Source: Gammaproteobacteria bacterium | Lineage (GTDB): Bacteria > Pseudomonadota > Gammaproteobacteria > Magnimaribacterales > Magnimaribacteraceae | Direction of reading: 5' to 3' | DNA length: 6,291 nucleotides | NCBI GenBank assembly: GCA_002730855.1 | Contig: PCBA01000011.1 | Coordinates: 1 to 6,291, forward strand | Shown here: piece by piece, positions 5,089 to 6,291 of the stretch | Position numbering within the stretch: position 1 is the stretch's first letter | Layout of the letters: each line of letters starts with the position of its first letter | The notes under the pieces: generated by a model | Told to the model about the DNA's origin: nothing | The model's input: only the letters and a program-made list of their open reading frames with translations | Databases searched by the model: none | Translations under genes and position numbers: made by a program

Positions 5089-6291
5089 CTAGTCGTCTAT
5101 AGATTGGTAAACTAATGCCGAGAATGTTTCTCTTAAAGGCCATGGAGAAGCTAATAATTGTGTCATAGCAACTGCCACCAACTCTTCTTTAGGATCAATC
5201 CAGAAAATGGTTGATGCTGCTCCACCCCAGAAGTACATTCCATTAGAACCATACTGGCCAGTTAATCCGGTGTCAGTTATTACTCCTACTGTTATCCCAA
5301 AACCGGCACCTCGAATATAATCGTTAGAGTCCAAGATTTTATCAGGCAAGTGGTTTGAAGAGAATAATTCAACAGATTTTCTACTTAAAATCCTTTCATT
5401 TCCTAACTTACCGCCGTTAAGTAACATTTGTGCAAACTTAAGATAATCTTCAGTTGACGAAACTAGACCAGAGCCACCATCAAACACGGTGGCCTTATCT
5501 GAATAAGGGCTTTTATCTCTATCATCTAATTTAATCATCAATAACTCAGGGGGAAGTTTTGTGCCTACTCCCGGAATAAGATTCCCTAAATCTCCGGGAA
5601 AAGCATATAGGCTTGTGAACCTATTTAGTTTACTTTTTGGCACACTAAAAGAGGTATCTTTCATTCCCAAGGGTTTGAATATTCTTTCCTCTAAAAAAAC
5701 ATCAAAAGTCTTTCCTGAAGCTCTTTCTATAACACAACCCAATACATCCATTCCCATTGAGTAAGTGTACTTATCTCCTGGTTGGTGCATTAATGGAGCT
5801 TTTGAAGCTAAGCCTGCTGAAAAGGCACATATATTAGGAAAAGACTTTTTAGAAGTTATAACAATAGATCCATCTTCTTCAGAGGTATCTAGATTATCTA
5901 TAAAGAAATATGGAGAAAGTTTCTCTTCTTCATAAATTTTTTGTAATTGATCGTTGGCAGTAAAACTATAAGCTATACCAGAAGTATGGGTAGCTAAATC
6001 TCTAATGGTTATTTGTCTTTTCAGTTTCTCTCTGGAAGTTGTTCCATCTTCATTAACAACCATGACTTCTGTAGTGGCAAATTCTGGAATGTAATAAGAC
6101 ACGGGATCGTTAAGTCTAATTTTTCCTTCTTCTATTAAAATCATTAAAGCAACTCCAGTTATGGGCTTGCTCATCGAATAAATTCTAAATAAAGAATCTT
6201 TCTGGAGAGGGATTTGCTTTTCTACATCTGCAAAACCTTGCGTCTCAAAATGAACTACCTTTCCTTTTCTTGCAACAGCAGTTATGAATCC
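5089..6291 (-). CDS. Beta-lactamase-fold serine hydrolase (family VIII esterase-like), N-terminus outside window
   Basis: The frame is open from the window edge at 6291 to TAG at 5091-5089, giving 400 visible residues. The Met codon at 6174 is not the start: reading through it gives ...KDSLFRIYSMSKPITGVALM, and the Ser just before that Met is the nucleophile of the S-x-x-K motif (S39, K42 in visible numbering). The second motif is the Tyr in YTYSMGMDVLG (Y177-S178). The third, normally KTG in class C beta-lactamases, reads WGG (355-357) in YFWGGAASTIFWID, as in family VIII carboxylesterases such as EstB. LATHTSGIAY (about 99-108) and FDGGSGLVSS (270-279) are also typical of this family. The protein probably lacks 30-70 residues here, so a signal peptide cannot be judged. 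It is upstream of the two GGTs and probably cotranscribed. Family members include esterases, peptidases and weak beta-lactamases; the substrate is not decidable. Confidence 0.93.
   Translation of the reverse strand, partial: GFITAVARKGKVVHFETQGFADVEKQIPLQKDSLFRIYSMSKPITGVALMILIEEGKIRLNDPVSYYIPEFATTEVMVVNEDGTTSREKLKRQITIRDLATHTSGIAYSFTANDQLQKIYEEEKLSPYFFIDNLDTSEEDGSIVITSKKSFPNICAFSAGLASKAPLMHQPGDKYTYSMGMDVLGCVIERASGKTFDVFLEERIFKPLGMKDTSFSVPKSKLNRFTSLYAFPGDLGNLIPGVGTKLPPELLMIKLDDRDKSPYSDKATVFDGGSGLVSSTEDYLKFAQMLLNGGKLGNERILSRKSVELFSSNHLPDKILDSNDYIRGAGFGITVGVITDTGLTGQYGSNGMYFWGGAASTIFWIDPKEELVAVAMTQLLASPWPLRETFSALVYQSIDD

Noticed and set aside
5561..5764. 67-codon plus-strand ORF inside the serine hydrolase gene
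   Set aside because: It is antisense to a clear family member, has low-information sequence and no regulatory context; a shadow ORF.
5089..6174. Serine hydrolase as a complete 361-residue protein starting at 6174
   Set aside because: That start would exclude the nucleophilic Ser of the S-x-x-K motif, and the frame stays open with homologous sequence to the window edge.
1..6291. CRISPR array, tRNA/rRNA gene, insertion sequence or phage signature
   Set aside because: No regularly spaced repeats, cloverleaf-like segments, transposase-like frames or terminal inverted repeats were seen; nearly all bases are accounted for by the five genes.

Overview
The window is AT-rich, densely packed bacterial DNA from a Gram-negative organism. 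This is suggested by the tail of a TonB-dependent outer-membrane receptor, two secreted gamma-glutamyltransferases (GGTs) and a sodium/dicarboxylate-type symporter. The low G+C, near absence of intergenic space and receptor-plus-hydrolase content would fit a streamlined marine gammaproteobacterium of the SAR86 type. That placement is an inference; a Bacteroidota origin is less likely but not excluded. None of the three start codons that can be assigned has a Shine-Dalgarno sequence.

Layout. Positions 1-102 (+) are the last 33 codons of a TonB-dependent receptor, followed by a strong intrinsic terminator (115-141). Positions 160-1596 (+) encode a complete DASS/SLC13-family transporter. Its stop codon interlocks with that of a convergent gene (shared TTAA at 1593-1596). 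The remainder lies on the minus strand as a probable operon, read from right to left: a beta-lactamase-fold serine hydrolase (5089 to beyond 6291, its N-terminus outside the window), a canonical GGT (3310-5028) and a divergent GGT paralogue (1593-3299). The gaps are 60 and 10 bases.

The main point of interest is the tandem GGT pair. The upstream copy (here GGT-B) keeps every residue used to bind a gamma-glutamyl group. The downstream copy (GGT-A) keeps the self-cleaving catalytic Thr, the Arg that holds the substrate carboxylate and the oxyanion glycines. It has lost two of the three residues that grip the substrate alpha-amino group: the equivalents of E. coli Asn411 and Asp433 are Gly and Asn. 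It also has a remodelled lid loop without the lid Tyr. Asp433-to-Asn is the change known to give E. coli GGT glutaryl-cephalosporin acylase activity. GGT-A may therefore be an acylase for substrates lacking the alpha-amino group (glutaryl-like or other dicarboxylic-acid amides) rather than a glutathione hydrolase.

The neighbouring transporter belongs to a dicarboxylate-carrier family and also has non-standard binding motifs (MNT and SNM in place of SNT). One testable model is scavenging: outer-membrane uptake, periplasmic deacylation or peptide cleavage by the three hydrolases, then dicarboxylate import. The enzyme families are well supported; the joint pathway is speculation.
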